Source: Dugong dugon (taxonomy: Eukaryota; Chordata; Mammalia; Sirenia; Dugongidae). From it: a stretch of DNA of 64,000 nt. The position numbers were made by a program, and so were the translations under genes. The notes under the pieces are model-generated. The model ran no database searches. It had not been told where the DNA came from and was given only the letters and a program-made list of their open reading frames with translations. The stretch is taken from positions 4,209,001 to 4,273,000 of the forward strand of contig CM057480.1 of the NCBI GenBank assembly GCA_030035585.1. Reading direction: 5' to 3'. Within the stretch, counting starts at the first letter, position 1, and every line of letters begins with the position of its first letter. Positions 32,077 through 42,104 of this stretch are shown in pieces.

Positions 32077-32490
32077 GTTTTGTATCAAAGATGTGTTGTA
32101 ACATGACTTTGCTCTTCTTCCCATGAAGACGTGGTCTGGTCTTGTGACTTTTTTTTGGACAGTAAATACAGCAAACATGACTAAGTGTTGGTTTCATGCT
32201 TAGGCCTTAAAGGAGCTTGGCATGCTTATGTTTGCTCTCTGAAAAGCTTGCCCAGTCATCATGAGAACCACCACAACCAGGCTTCTGGAGGATATGAGGA
32301 GACATATGACCCTGATGCCTCCTTATCACCCCAGCCAATAGCTGGCCAACCACCGGAAGCAGAGTCTGCTGAACTCCAGCTGATAGCAGATTCACGAGGG
32401 AGCACAGCTAAGACCAGACAAACCTGCCAACCCACAGACACTAGACTTGGGGGTGATTTGTTATATAGCAACAGCTACCCAATAAAAAGG
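32077..32490 (+). mobile_element. MLT1-type LTR
   Basis: GTGGTCTGGTCTTGTGAC, GCTTAGGCCTTAAAGGAGC, GGCATGCTTATGTTTGC, ATCATGAGAACCACC, CTGGAGGATATGAGGAG and GGTGATTTGTTATATAGC follow MLT1 order. With 31330-31917 it is one ERVL-MaLR remnant. The 120-codon plus frame at 32185 follows the LTR and has no domain. Confidence 0.65.
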
Positions 32491-32637
32491 GCATCGGCTT
32501 TGAGATCTGCCAGTCAAGTATTTAACAGAAGTTTCTACTCTGTATAAAGGTAACTGTTGGCATATTGTCTGACACTTTCATGTATAATGAACTGGATTTT
32601 CCATCCTGAGATAGTTACACCTTCCTGTGACTAAGAA

Positions 32638-32802
32638 GAAACCCTGGTGGGGCAGTGGTTAAGAGCGTGGCTGCTAACCAAAAGGTGAGCAGTTTGAATC
32701 CACCAACTGCTCCCTGGAAACTCTATGGGGCAGTTCTACTCTGGCCTATAGGGTCACTATGAGTCGAAATCAACCTGACAGCAACAGGTTTGCTTTTCTT
32801 GT
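32638..32802 (+). mobile_element. AfroSINE, short form, full length
   Basis: AAACCCTGGTGGGGCAGTGG, CTGCTAACCAAAAGG, GCAGTTTGAATCC, CTATGGGGCAGTTC and CACTATGAGTCG, ending in a TTTGCTTTTCTTG tail. Confidence 0.9.
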
Positions 32803-33856
32803 TGTTGGTGACTAAGAAAGCACCAATAAGAACAGGAGTCAGATAGATTTAGCTTGACTACTTAGCTCAGATTTTATTCCAATTTTAAAAATAAATCTCA
32901 AGCTTACTATTAAGGGGGGAGGTATCCTCACAATCATCACACACACATCACACACATACAAATACACCTTCATCTTTGATTCTTCCATAAAGTCCTAGAG
33001 TCCTTCCTAGCTAGATCTGTAGAATTGCAAAGCGAGGGTGTTTAATTACAAGCTGTAATAGCAGGAGAAAAGCTAGAGAGTAAGGAGGACATGATTCAAG
33101 CCCTGCAGGCATCCTGTGAATCACAATTCTACCCTATCACATATTTCTCATTGTCCTCAGCCTGCTGAATACCATAAGTTTAATCAGATAATGCCCACAA
33201 AACCAATGAGTTCCCCCAAAGAAAAGCTTTCTTTTTAGGTGTTCTATACAAGAACAATTAGTTTCAGGTTTTCCCATCCCCACTATCTCTCTCCTTTCCT
33301 TCCCTCCTTCCCTTCCTGCTTCCTTCCTTCCCTTCTTCCTTCCTGCCCTCCCTCCCTCCTTCCTTCTCTCCTTCTCTGTCTTTTTTTTCCCTCTGCAGTG
33401 TGAAATGTCTGCTGTAGTTGTAAACAAACAGCTTTGTTGATCACCCACGTTCCTCTGTTTTGAATAGGTTGCACTTTTGGCGAAACCTAATTTTCTTAAT
33501 TGGTACGTAATCAGAAAGGTAGAACGAGAAAGTCATGGGCAATATATGCCAGTCAGCAATTCTACCTGTAATCAAAAGCAACAGTGAGTGGGAGAAGGGT
33601 CAAGGAAAATAAATAAATAAATAAAGTATGAGAGGAAGAGTTAAAAACCACGTCTACATTCTGGCACAATGCAGGAAATGAAGAAAAACTCAAAGGGTAT
33701 AAATGCATTTCAGAGATAATCTTAGAAGTTTAAGTGAGAAGAATATGAGAACTATAAACAACTTAATACATTTAAAACAAATTTTAATTTTAGTATTGAA
33801 GAAAACTACTATCTGTAAATTTTTCACTGCTTATGTCTCCTTTTAAAATCACTGTC
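32803..33856. other. unique DNA with simple repeats
   Basis: CA-rich stretch at 32938-32974 and an AAAT run at 33608-33626. No coding gene. The lysine/arginine/glycine-rich minus frames at 33137-33474 are translations of the pyrimidine tract at 33290-33392. Confidence 0.45.
33290..33392. repeat. polypyrimidine TTCC/CTCC tract
   Basis: Almost uninterrupted C/T sequence of TTCC and CTTC units on the plus strand, purine-only on the other. Such tracts can form triplex DNA, which is inference. Confidence 0.8.
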
Positions 33857-34009
33857 TGTGATGGTTAAGGTTGTGAGTCAATTTGGCCAGGCCATGATTC
33901 TCAGTGGTTTGGCAGTTGTATGATGTGTTAACTTCCAGGCTGAGATTTGATATTATGTGATCACCTCCATGATGGGATTTACTGTGAGTAGCCAATCAGT
34001 TGAAAGGGA
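33857..34009 (+). mobile_element. MaLR-type LTR, 5' part, cut by RTE
   Basis: TGTGATGGTTAAGGTTG start, CAGGCCATGATTCTCAG, TCCATGATGGGATTTAC and GCCAATCAGTTGAAAGG match the sense strand of the LTR at 29543-30015. It stops at 34009, where RTE sequence begins. Confidence 0.65.
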
Positions 34010-34407
34010 CACTGTGTCAATTCATCTTGTTGAGGGTCTTCCTCTTCTTCACTGACCCTCTACTTTACCAAGCATGATGTCCTTTTCCAGGGACTAGTCT
34101 CTCCTGATAACATGTCCAAAGTACGTGAGACAAAGTCTCACCATCCTTGCTTCTAAGGAGCATTCTGGCTGTACTTCTTCTAAGACAGATGTGTTCATTC
34201 TTCTGGCAGTCCACAGTACATCCAATATTCTTCACCAACACCATAATTCAAATGCATGCATTCTTCTTTGGTCTTACTTATTCATTGTCCAGCTTTCACA
34301 AGCATATGAGGTGATTGAAAATACTATGGCTTGGGTTAGATGCACCTTAGTTCTCAAAGTGACATCTTTGCTTTTTAACACTCTATAAAGAGGTCTTTTG
34401 CAGCAGA
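34010..34407 (-). mobile_element. RTE (BovB-like) fragment, RT C-terminal region
   Basis: Plus strand CACTGTGTCAATTC, CTTTACCAAGCATGATGTCC, TGATAACATGTCCAAAG, CTGGCTGTACTTCTTC and CTCAAAGTGACATCTTTGC are the antisense of the RTE reverse-transcriptase C-terminal region. The terminal GTTGTTGTTAGG end is absent, so it lacks both ends. The 87-codon plus frame is antisense. Confidence 0.85.
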
Positions 34408-34781
34408 GAGAAGCTGAAATTTACAAGGTCAGTAAATGAACTCAAGGAAAAGCTAAACTGCTCATCTTTGAGTTCCCATTTTCCCTTCAAGTTTAGTGGG
34501 GCAATCCCTTTTTATCTTGTTAGGTTTTAGATGCTTTCCATTAAAAAAAAAATTATTTAGTAGTTTTAGCTTTTATTCAAATGGGTTGAAAAAACTTTAT
34601 TGGAAATCAGAAGTATTCAAGCACAATATCTATATGGCTCTTATTTCAGTTATAGTCTACCTCTTATTATAAATTTGTGTGTGTGTCAATTATTCTACTT
34701 CAGAACAAGGACAAACTTTACCCATTTTGTATTCCTCCCTGAGTCCTTTATTTCATAGACACTTAAAAATTCAATTAAAAT
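34408..34781. other. AT-rich unique DNA
   Basis: Nothing recognised before the minisatellite. Confidence 0.35.
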
Positions 34782-35411
34782 TGTGTGTGTGTGTGTCAGT
34801 GTGTGTGTGTGTGTCAGTGTGTGTGTGTGTCAGTTTGTGTGTGTGTGTGTGTGTGTGTCAGTGTGTGTGTGTGTGTCAGTTTGTGTGTGTGTGTGTGTCA
34901 GTTTGTGTGTGTGTGTGTCAGTTTGTGTGTGTGTCTGTGTGTGTGTGTCAGTGTGTGTGTGTGTGTCAGTGTGTGTGTGTGTCAGTTTGTTGTGTGTGTG
35001 TGTCAGTTTGTGTGTGTGCGTGTCAGTTTGTTTTGTGCATGTCAGTTTGTTGTGTGCATGTCAGTTTGTGTGTGTGTGTCAGTTTGTGCGTGTGTCAGTT
35101 TGTGTGTGTGTCAGTTTGTTGTGTGTCAGTTTGTTGTGTGCGTGTCAGTTTGTGTGTGTGTGTGTCAGTTTGTGTGTGTGTGTCAGTTTGTGTGTGTGTG
35201 TCAGTTTGTTGTGTGCGTGTCAGTTTGTTGTGTGTTTGTCAGTTTGTGTGTGCATGTCAGTTTGTGTGTGTGTGTCTCAGTTTGTGTGTGTGTGTGTCAG
35301 TCTGTGCGTGTCAGTTTGTTGTGTGCGTGTCAGTTTGTTGTGCATGTGTCAGTTTGTTGTGTGTGTGTCAGTTTGTGTGTGTGTGTGTCAGTTTGTGTGT
35401 GTGTGTGTGTT
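34782..35411. repeat. TG-rich minisatellite with CAGT spacers
   Basis: About thirty units of a TG run of variable length closed by TCAGT or TCAGTTTG, with variants TTGTTGTG, TGCGTG and TGCATG that become common toward the right half. No TAA, TAG or TGA is formed, so all three plus frames stay open for 215-282 codons of Cys/Val/Ser. These are not proteins. Alternating purine-pyrimidine sequence of this kind can adopt Z-DNA. The left end is more regular (GTGTCAGTGTG), the right end more diverse, as if expanded in stages. Confidence 0.95.
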
Positions 35412-35564
35412 TTCTACTCCATTATATTCTAAACTTGTCTTTATTATTTCTTTTCTCCACTTTTCTTAAATTAGATTTACATTGTTTTAACTTTTTTATT
35501 ATGAATGGGAAGTTTGTTCATTTTTGAGTATTTCTCTTTCCTGTTACAGATATCTAAGGTTACA

Positions 35565-35660
35565 AATTTTCTTTCAGCAAGGTTTTAATGATATCTACTT
35601 CCCACTGTGATATCTTCTTCGTCCCGTGGGTTCTTTAGGGGTGTATATTTAGATTTCCGT
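35565..35660 (-). mobile_element. L1 ORF2 fragment, antisense
   Basis: TCGTCCCGTGGGTTCTTTAG and GTATATTTAGATTTCC match antisense L1 sequence from the region after the endonuclease domain. It abuts a sense L1 3' end. Confidence 0.45.
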
Positions 35661-36125
35661 CGACACTAGAATAGATAAATTGTGGAATATACATGGAATG
35701 AAATGCATCTGTCAATGACAATGAAGGAACTTATGTTACATCAACATGGATTAATATGCATATATTGTTGATCGAAAGACCAAAAAAAAAAAACAAAAAC
35801 AAAAACACTCTTATCTGTATGTGAACGCGTATATATATATTATACGTACATATAAATGCACGGTTTAAACACAGACAGAACCAAACTACTGCCGGATGTC
35901 AGCTATCAGGATAGTGATTACCAGAATGAGGAGCGGGAGCAGTGACTGACAGAGTTCGCGAGGAGGCTTCTGGGGTGTTGGTGATGATGTGCTAGTAATA
36001 TGTGTGTCTTAACCTTAGTGGTAGTTTACTCGAGTATATTCATTTTGTATCTTATACTCCTGTACATGTATAATTTGTGCAAATTCATATTTGTAAGTTG
36101 TATTTCAATAGAAGGCTTGAAAGTG
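35661..36125 (+). mobile_element. L1 3' end, sense
   Basis: GAATAGATAAATTGTGGAAT, CAATGACAATGAAGGAAC, GTCAGCTATCAGGATAGTG, GAGGCTTCTGGGGTG and TTGTATTTCAATAGAAGG follow the 3' end of old L1 elements. Frames are broken. An A-rich run lies at 35783-35810. Confidence 0.65.
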
Positions 36126-36307
36126 TGTGTTGAATTTACTCAATAAATGTTTTTGAGTGATCCTTATATAACAAGATACTACACTGGACATCAATGGTAT
36201 AAATGATAAAGGATACGGGGATGTCTACCTTCTTAACATAACAATTCAAAATAGAAAAAAAAAAAAGAAATTATGCAACTACTTTCATGACACCTGCTAT
36301 AGGTACG
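36126..36307. other. unique DNA between L1 3' end and SINE
   Basis: Nothing recognised other than an A run at 36256-36265. Confidence 0.3.
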
Positions 36308-36478
36308 GAGCCCTTGTGGCACACTGGCTAAGAGCTCAGCTGCTAACCAAAAGGTCGGCAGTTCAAATCTACCAGCTGCTCCTTAGAAACCCTGTGGGGG
36401 CAGTTCTACTCTATCATATAAGGTTGCTATGAGTCAGAATTGACCCGACGGTGGTGGCTTTTTTTTTTTTTTTTTTAA
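36308..36478 (+). mobile_element. AfroSINE, short form, long T run
   Basis: GGAGCCCTTGTGGCACACTGG, CTGCTAACCAAAAGGTCGG, GCAGTTCAAATC and GCTATGAGTCAGAATTGACC, followed by CGGTGGTGGC and T18. Confidence 0.9.
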
Positions 36479-36631
36479 TAGATATATATAGGTGTCATAG
36501 AAAGAACAAACATCGGAGTTATAGGCATATGGGAGGACATAGAGGGAAATTTCTGTCTAGGGCGATAATGTCTGATGGGGAAATGACAGTAGAGTTGGGT
36601 GTCCAGGTTGGGTAGGTTGAGGTGTGGGGAT

Positions 36632-36775
36632 AATGATTTACTGAACATATGCAGTGTACTGGGTATTGGCTCATTTAACCTTTACGGCCACCTTGAACAG
36701 ATACGACTGTCTTCACTTTGCAGAAAAGAAGCCAAATTTCTCAGAAATAAAGTAACTTGAGCACAAGCTTCCTTT
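36632..36775 (-). mobile_element. MIR fragment, antisense
   Basis: TTACTGAACATATGCAGTG, CTCATTTAACCTTTACGGCC and GCAGAAAAGAAGCC in MIR antisense order. Confidence 0.45.
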
Positions 36776-37639
36776 AGCAGCAGCATCGTCAATGAAACCG
36801 CGGATTATTTGACTTTAAAGTCTAGGCTTGTAGACGCTCCTGTTTCTGCCCTTGTTGGGAGGAGGGCACGTAAACAAGAAAGCAGAGTGAGCACAGAGTA
36901 GTTTTGGAGAGTAAATGCATGGCACAGTGCAGAAGGCTGTGTTTCAGTTTATTATTTCTTACTTCTGAGGAAAAACCAGTCCCTCCCATTCCACTCTGTC
37001 TGCCCATTATACTCCATTCAATGAGTCTTGATTAAAAGCAAACTATTCCAGAGGCTTGTGGTGAGTAAAAAGGGGAAATAGAAAGGATCATGGCTGTGTT
37101 TTTTATATTTTACTATCCTAATTCTTTGGTTTGGAGAGCTGAAAGATCCAATTAAAAGTGGATCTTTGAGGTTTTTTCTTTCCTTTTTGTAGGAAGTGTC
37201 TGGAAATGAAAGCTCTAAGCAGATGACAAGGAGAAAAGACAAGTGCTGTGAGCATTTTCCACCCATTTCATTTCTCCTCGTGGATGCAGGTGTAATTAGA
37301 GATCTTCCACTTGCTTCTCAGGAAAAAAAATTAAAAGACTGGTGCTCTGGATCTGACTTTCTACAAAGCCAATGAACTCCATCCGGTCATTGGGAGGTTT
37401 TCAACTGGTAAACCATGTGCTGAATCCACCTTTGGCCAGTAGATGTTTTCAAATTAAAAAGAAGAACATACTATAATGAATTAAGATAATGTCTTTGTAA
37501 AAGTCATGCGTGAAGTTGTCTCTTCTCCATAGGCCTCAGCATTCCTGATTATTTTACACCTAGCTTGCATCACTCACCTGCAGTATCTCCTGGTCCCAGT
37601 GAGCACTGGAGCCTCGCCTTTGTGTAGCGTGGCATAATG
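36776..37639. other. repeat-poor unique DNA
   Basis: No repeats identified. Two minus frames (61 and 82 codons) have no domain. Confidence 0.35.
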
Positions 37640-37832
37640 CATCTAAGCTTTGGAGTTAGAGTGCATGCAACAGAATCCTAGCTATCTGTGACCTTAGCTA
37701 AGTTACACGTGCTGCTTAAACGGTTTTTCCACATGTTGAATGGAATAATATCTCCTTTGACTTCTTGTGTATAAAGTTCTTAGCACAGTGCTTGATACAG
37801 AAAAACTTTCAATAACTGTTAGTTTACACAGC
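37640..37832 (+). mobile_element. MIR, sense
   Basis: CTTTGGAGTTAGAGTGCATG, CTAGCTATCTGTGACC, TTCTTAGCACAGTGCTTG and CAATAACTGTTAG are consistent with MIR. Confidence 0.6.
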
Positions 37833-37949
37833 TTTGGTTACTGCTACAATTATAGATAGGGGGCCTGGGACCCAATATATCAAAGCCTTCTCCTCTGTCA
37901 TGTTGCCACATGCCTGGGGCCTTTCCACCCTGCTTGCTTCACTCTGGTG

Positions 37950-38075
37950 CCCTGGTGACACAGTGGTTAAGATCTAGGCTGTTAACCAAAAGGTCGGCAG
38001 TTCAAATCCACCAGCCGCTCCCTGGAAACACTGTGGGGCAATTCTACCCTGTCCTATAGGGTCACTATGAGTTAT
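37950..38075 (+). mobile_element. AfroSINE, short form, tail lost
   Basis: TGCCCTGGTGACACAGTGG, GTTAACCAAAAGGTCGG, GCAGTTCAAATCC, CTGTGGGGCAATTC and CACTATGAGTTATATTT, where similarity stops. Confidence 0.87.
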
Positions 38076-39251
38076 ATTTATCGGGTTCAAATATTCAAGC
38101 AAAGCTAGTTTCTTCTATCATTTGGGGTCTGGTTCTTGAGATCCCTTGATGTGCCAAATTTGCTATTCTAATAAACTCACCCTTCCTAACTACGGAAAGG
38201 TAGAGGTCATGCCATGGACCATCCATTTCCATTTTACCATGGGGTCTTCTGACACCATTTCTTTTATTATCTTCCCCAAAGCAGTGACAGGTGTTTCAAA
38301 GTTCCATCTGTAATGACAATTCTTCAGTTCACATATCACTACATGATTCTTAGCTTTCTAGAATATTGCATAACTTCTGTTATGGCTATTTAGATAGCAT
38401 CCTACTGTAAACCCGTTTTGATTTTTCTATTACTGTTTCAGAGAGATATATAATCCTGTGACAGCTCCTATATTAAAATGCAATAAAGAAAACTCTGAGG
38501 TCTTAAACATTATTAGGTTTTAAGCTGATGATCTCGGTGAAAAAGGGGAGCGGAGGTTTTGATGTCTTTCAGCTCTTTTACAAATATCCTAAGGTTAATA
38601 CCTTATTAAAAACATAAAAATAGGCCCCAGAGGTCAGGCCAATGAGTGCATAATATTTACTGTTGCTTTCTTGGTGATGATTTTCAAAGTAAGTTCTGGC
38701 TTGTTATATGGTGTGTAAAACCAAATGTTTGGTACAAAAGAACTTTTGCTTAATTAAAATGAGAGTAAACACAGTGAATTAACTTTCTGTTGCATCTTTG
38801 CCCAATTGTTGCAGGTTGATTGGTAAATAAAATGAAAATAAGTAAATGCCACATAGGAGCGGCAGACTAATTCATAATTTTGCCAGGTCACTGTGATTTT
38901 AAGCACTCAGAACATGACTTACAGTGGTTCCCTAAACTTGGGTTAACAGTAAAAGGGTTGGTGTTGACATTTCTCTTCACTTTCCTTTACAAAGCCAAAA
39001 CTTACTACAAGCAGAATGTTACAGAATTGTAGAAACTCTATTGGAGTTTCAGTCCTGATTCATTATTCAAGGTATCTTTTGGGATCTATTAATTGCACAG
39101 CACAGCTAAGCCCTCTCCACCGACCTCACACCTGCAAGCAGGGCTTTGAACTGTGGCTGCAGAAATGCATCCAGCTGTGCAGAGTGGCCTCACTTTGAAT
39201 GTACGACCTTACAGTTCAAACAGCTCTCAAAAATAGTCATTAGCATGGTGA
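38076..39251. other. repeat-free block, candidate conserved DNA
   Basis: No interspersed repeat recognised for about 1.2 kb. The part 38480-38960 has runs such as GCTTAATTAAAATGAGAG, GAGTGCATAATATTTAC and GACTAATTCATAATTTTGCC, with homeodomain-type AATTA cores and TGATGATTTTC. No coding frame. Regulatory function is inference. Confidence 0.35.
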
Positions 39252-39490
39252 CTTAGCGCTCAGACTGGAGTTTGATTGCTAAATTTGAATCCTGGCTCTA
39301 CCACTAATTAGCTGGGTGACTTTGAGCAAATTACTTAATTTTTCTCTCTCTCAGTTTCCTCCTTTGTAAATTGAAGATAAAACTCAAATGCCCATCAAGT
39401 GGTTTGTTGGAAGTGTGAAATGAAGTGCTCAGAATAAAGACTGGCCCTTAGCAAGCACTGAATAAGTATTAATTGTTATAATTATTACCT
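39252..39490 (+). mobile_element. MIR, sense, near full length
   Basis: AATCCTGGCTCTACCACTAA, GCTGGGTGACTTTGAGC, CTCAGTTTCCTCCTTTG and CAAGCACTGAATAAGTATT in MIR order. Confidence 0.75.
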
Positions 39491-39784
39491 TACTTGGGTT
39501 TGCCACATATCCAGGCAAATGTCTTGTATACCTTCTTTTGCCTCAAAGCTCCTTCACAAATACCCCCTTCCACTCTCAACTTATGACCATCTACACCATT
39601 GAACTGAGACAATAGAAGCAATCACAGGAGGAATTCCACATGCTCCCACTACCATATTTGGTGATTCCTAGCACCTGTGTGCATAATTTACTTTCCTTAA
39701 AATTTCTACGGATGAATTTTCCATGCTCCTGTGTAAGGCCAGCCTCTCCGTTGTGCACAGGATTCCACCCCTCTAGCCTACAAA
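39491..39784. other. unique DNA, no feature seen
   Basis: Nothing recognised. Confidence 0.3.
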
Positions 39785-39993
39785 AGGAGTCCCTGGGTGG
39801 CGCAAATGATTAACACACTAGGCTGCTAACTAAAATGTTCTAGTCCACACAGAGGTGCTTCAGAAGAAAGGCCTGGTGATCTGCTTCTGAAAAAAATCAG
39901 TCATTGAAAACCCTAGGGAGCACAGTTCTCCTCTGACACACATGGGGTTGCCATCAGTCGGAATCAACTTGCTGCAACAGTTCTTGTTTTGTT
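39785..39993 (+). mobile_element. AfroSINE, TCTGACACACATGGGG form, full length
   Basis: GGAGTCCCTGGGTGGCGCAA, TAGGCTGCTAACTAAAATG, AAGAAAGGCCTGGTGATC, AATCAGTCATTG, TCTGACACACATGGGG and CATCAGTCGGAATC. The head is closely like tRNA-Asn. Best reference copy of this form. Confidence 0.9.
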
Positions 39994-40109
39994 TTATTAG
40001 CCTGACCCAGGTACTATTTTTCCGTTATCTCCTCTCCAGCATGATAATTTTCTTACACATAGGATCCTTCTTCTTAGCGTAAAAATATGTTGTAATATCT
40101 GCCATCTTG

Positions 40110-40760
40110 GGAAAAAAAATACCTTGACCTACCTCCCATCAGCTGCCACATGTCTCCAAACACTTGTAAGGGTTTTCTACACTGTTGCCTCAGGTTTTCA
40201 ACTGCCATCTCTCACTCCCTTAAGACTTTCATCTCTGCCTCTCCAGTTCAACTTTTCTTTTGCAGGGCCCAATGTCACCAACTGCCTCCATCTTGCTAAA
40301 TCCAATGGCCAATTTTCTGTTCTTACTTTTCCTGGCCTATCAGCAGCATTTGACCCAGCTGGTCACTCCGGTCTCCTTAGTACATCAATTTCATTTAGCA
40401 TCTAGGACCTCATACTCCCTTCACTTCTTTTAAGCTCCAATTGCAGGGTCTCTTTCTTAGCAATATCCATTGTGGCCTCTTCTCCTTCTGTCAACCTCTC
40501 TATTTGGAATAGGCACATCTCTGTTTTTATTTTTTTCCTACCTACATTTTCTCTCCAGTGATGTCATCCAATCCTATGTTTTGTTTTTTTAATATCTTCT
40601 TTTCAATTTTGATTCCCAAATTTATACTTCTAACACTGACATCTTTCTTGAGCTCCAGGCTCACATATTCACTGTCTCCTGGATGACTCCACTTGACGAA
40701 CTCGTAGGATCAAAATATACCTCTTCATTTTCTTCTAAAACTGGATCATCCCTTAGTCTT
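40110..40760 (+). mobile_element. L2 LINE ORF2 (reverse transcriptase) remnant
   Basis: The plus frame reads NGQFSVLTFPGLSAAFDPAG then HSGLLS, matching the conserved block of L2/CR1-clade reverse transcriptase (a Leu-Ser-Ala-Ala-Phe-Asp motif with a preceding hydrophobic strand). Downstream DNA still follows L2 order: GATTCCCAAATTTATAC, GAGCTCCAGGCTCAC, ACTCCACTTGACG. A 93-codon open stretch (40124-40405) survives by chance and ends in stops. It is a fossil, not an active element. Confidence 0.75.
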
Positions 40761-40968
40761 AATGTTGTAGTGTAATTAAATTATGTGAAAAGTATTACGT
40801 ATGTGAGTATGAAGCATCTATATGTTTACTTACAAATAAAATGATGCAGACCTCTTCTTTCCGTTGCTACCTGATTTTTCTTTTTTCTTCTTTTTCTCTT
40901 CTTCTTCTCCTCCTTTCTCCCCTTTTCTTCTACCCTTCACTGAGTGGTTTTATTTTTATTAATGGATA

Positions 40969-41658
40969 GCCTTCAATGTGGATTACACCTGAACATGAAG
41001 AAATCAAAAATCCTCACAACTGGCCTGATAAACAACATCATGATAAATGGCAAATAAATTGACAAGGATTTCATTCCACTTGGACCAACAATCAATGCCC
41101 ATGAAATCAGCAGTCGAGAAATCAAATGATGTATTGTCCTGGGAAAATCTGCTGCAAAAGAACTTTTTAATGTGTTGAAAAGCAAAGATGTCACTTTAAT
41201 GACTAAGGTGGGCCTGACCCAAGCCATGGTCTTTAAAATTGCCTCATATGCATGTGAAAGCTGGACAATAAAAAAAGGAGAATTGACCCACTCGAATTGT
41301 GGTGTTGGCAAAAAATACTGAATACACCATGTACTGCCACAAGAAAGAACACATCCATCTTGGAAGAAGTACAGCCAGAATGCTCCTTAGAAATGAGAAT
41401 GGTAAGACTTTATCTTGCTTACTTTAGACATGTCATCAGGAAAGACCAATCACTAGAAAAAGACATCATATTTGGTGAAGCGGAGGGTCAGCAAAAATGA
41501 GGGAAACCTGCATGAGATGAATTGACACAGTGGCTGCAACCACAGGCTCGAACATAAAAAAGACTGTGAGGATGGTGCACGAACAGGCAGTGCTTCATTC
41601 TGTTATACATAAAGTCACCATGAGTCAGAGCTGGCTTGACAGCAACTAACAACAACAG
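40969..41658 (+). mobile_element. RTE (BovB-like) RT C-terminal region and 3' end
   Basis: Sense-strand order is ACACCTGAACATGAAG, ATGATAAATGGCAAATAAAT, AAGCAAAGATGTCACTTTAA, GACCCAAGCCATGGTC, ATGAGATGAATTGACACAG and a terminal CAGCAACTAACAACAACAG. The predicted frame would pass KSAAKELFN and VTLMTKVGLTQAMVF, family signatures downstream of the YADD motif, but stops and indels break it. It is 5'-truncated, with a normal 3' end. The 112-codon minus frame is antisense. Confidence 0.88.
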
Positions 41659-42104
41659 TGATTGAGTGAGCAAGTGACTGGAAGGAAATGATAACCGTTT
41701 CCTATACCACATTATCTTTTCTTGTATCACGTTACCTTGTTGTGCAGCTCCGTCATTTCTATTCTTTAGCACCTGTGCTCAATAGAGAATGAAATAAGAG
41801 TTCAAATGAAGAAGATGGACGCTCTTAGAGAATATTATATACCCTCTGTATGGAATGCCTCCTCAGTACCTTGCAAAGAAAGAGAAAGAAAATGAAGCCC
41901 GAACACAGAATACTATTCCTACAGCTGGTCAATGAGATCTTGAGCGTATGGAGTGTGTTTTGCCCACGTAACACTTCCTGAGCAACTCAGGCTGAAGAAT
42001 ATGCTGAATTAATTGAGAGATTGAGGGAAGGAGCAGATATGCCACACATTTTGTAGTAACTAACTTAATACCTAAAACTGCGCCAGACCACTTAGCTACT
42101 AGGC
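41659..42104. other. unique DNA, no feature seen
   Basis: Nothing recognised between the RTE end and the antisense L1. Confidence 0.3.

Noticed and set aside
33137..33474. Basic Lys/Arg/Gly-rich minus-strand ORFs (63 and 103 codons)
   Set aside because: Translation of a purine-only simple repeat.
34679..35527. 282-, 228- and 215-codon overlapping plus-strand ORFs rich in Cys and Val
   Set aside because: They are three frames of a TG-rich minisatellite that contains no stop codons. There is no complexity, no domain and no start context.
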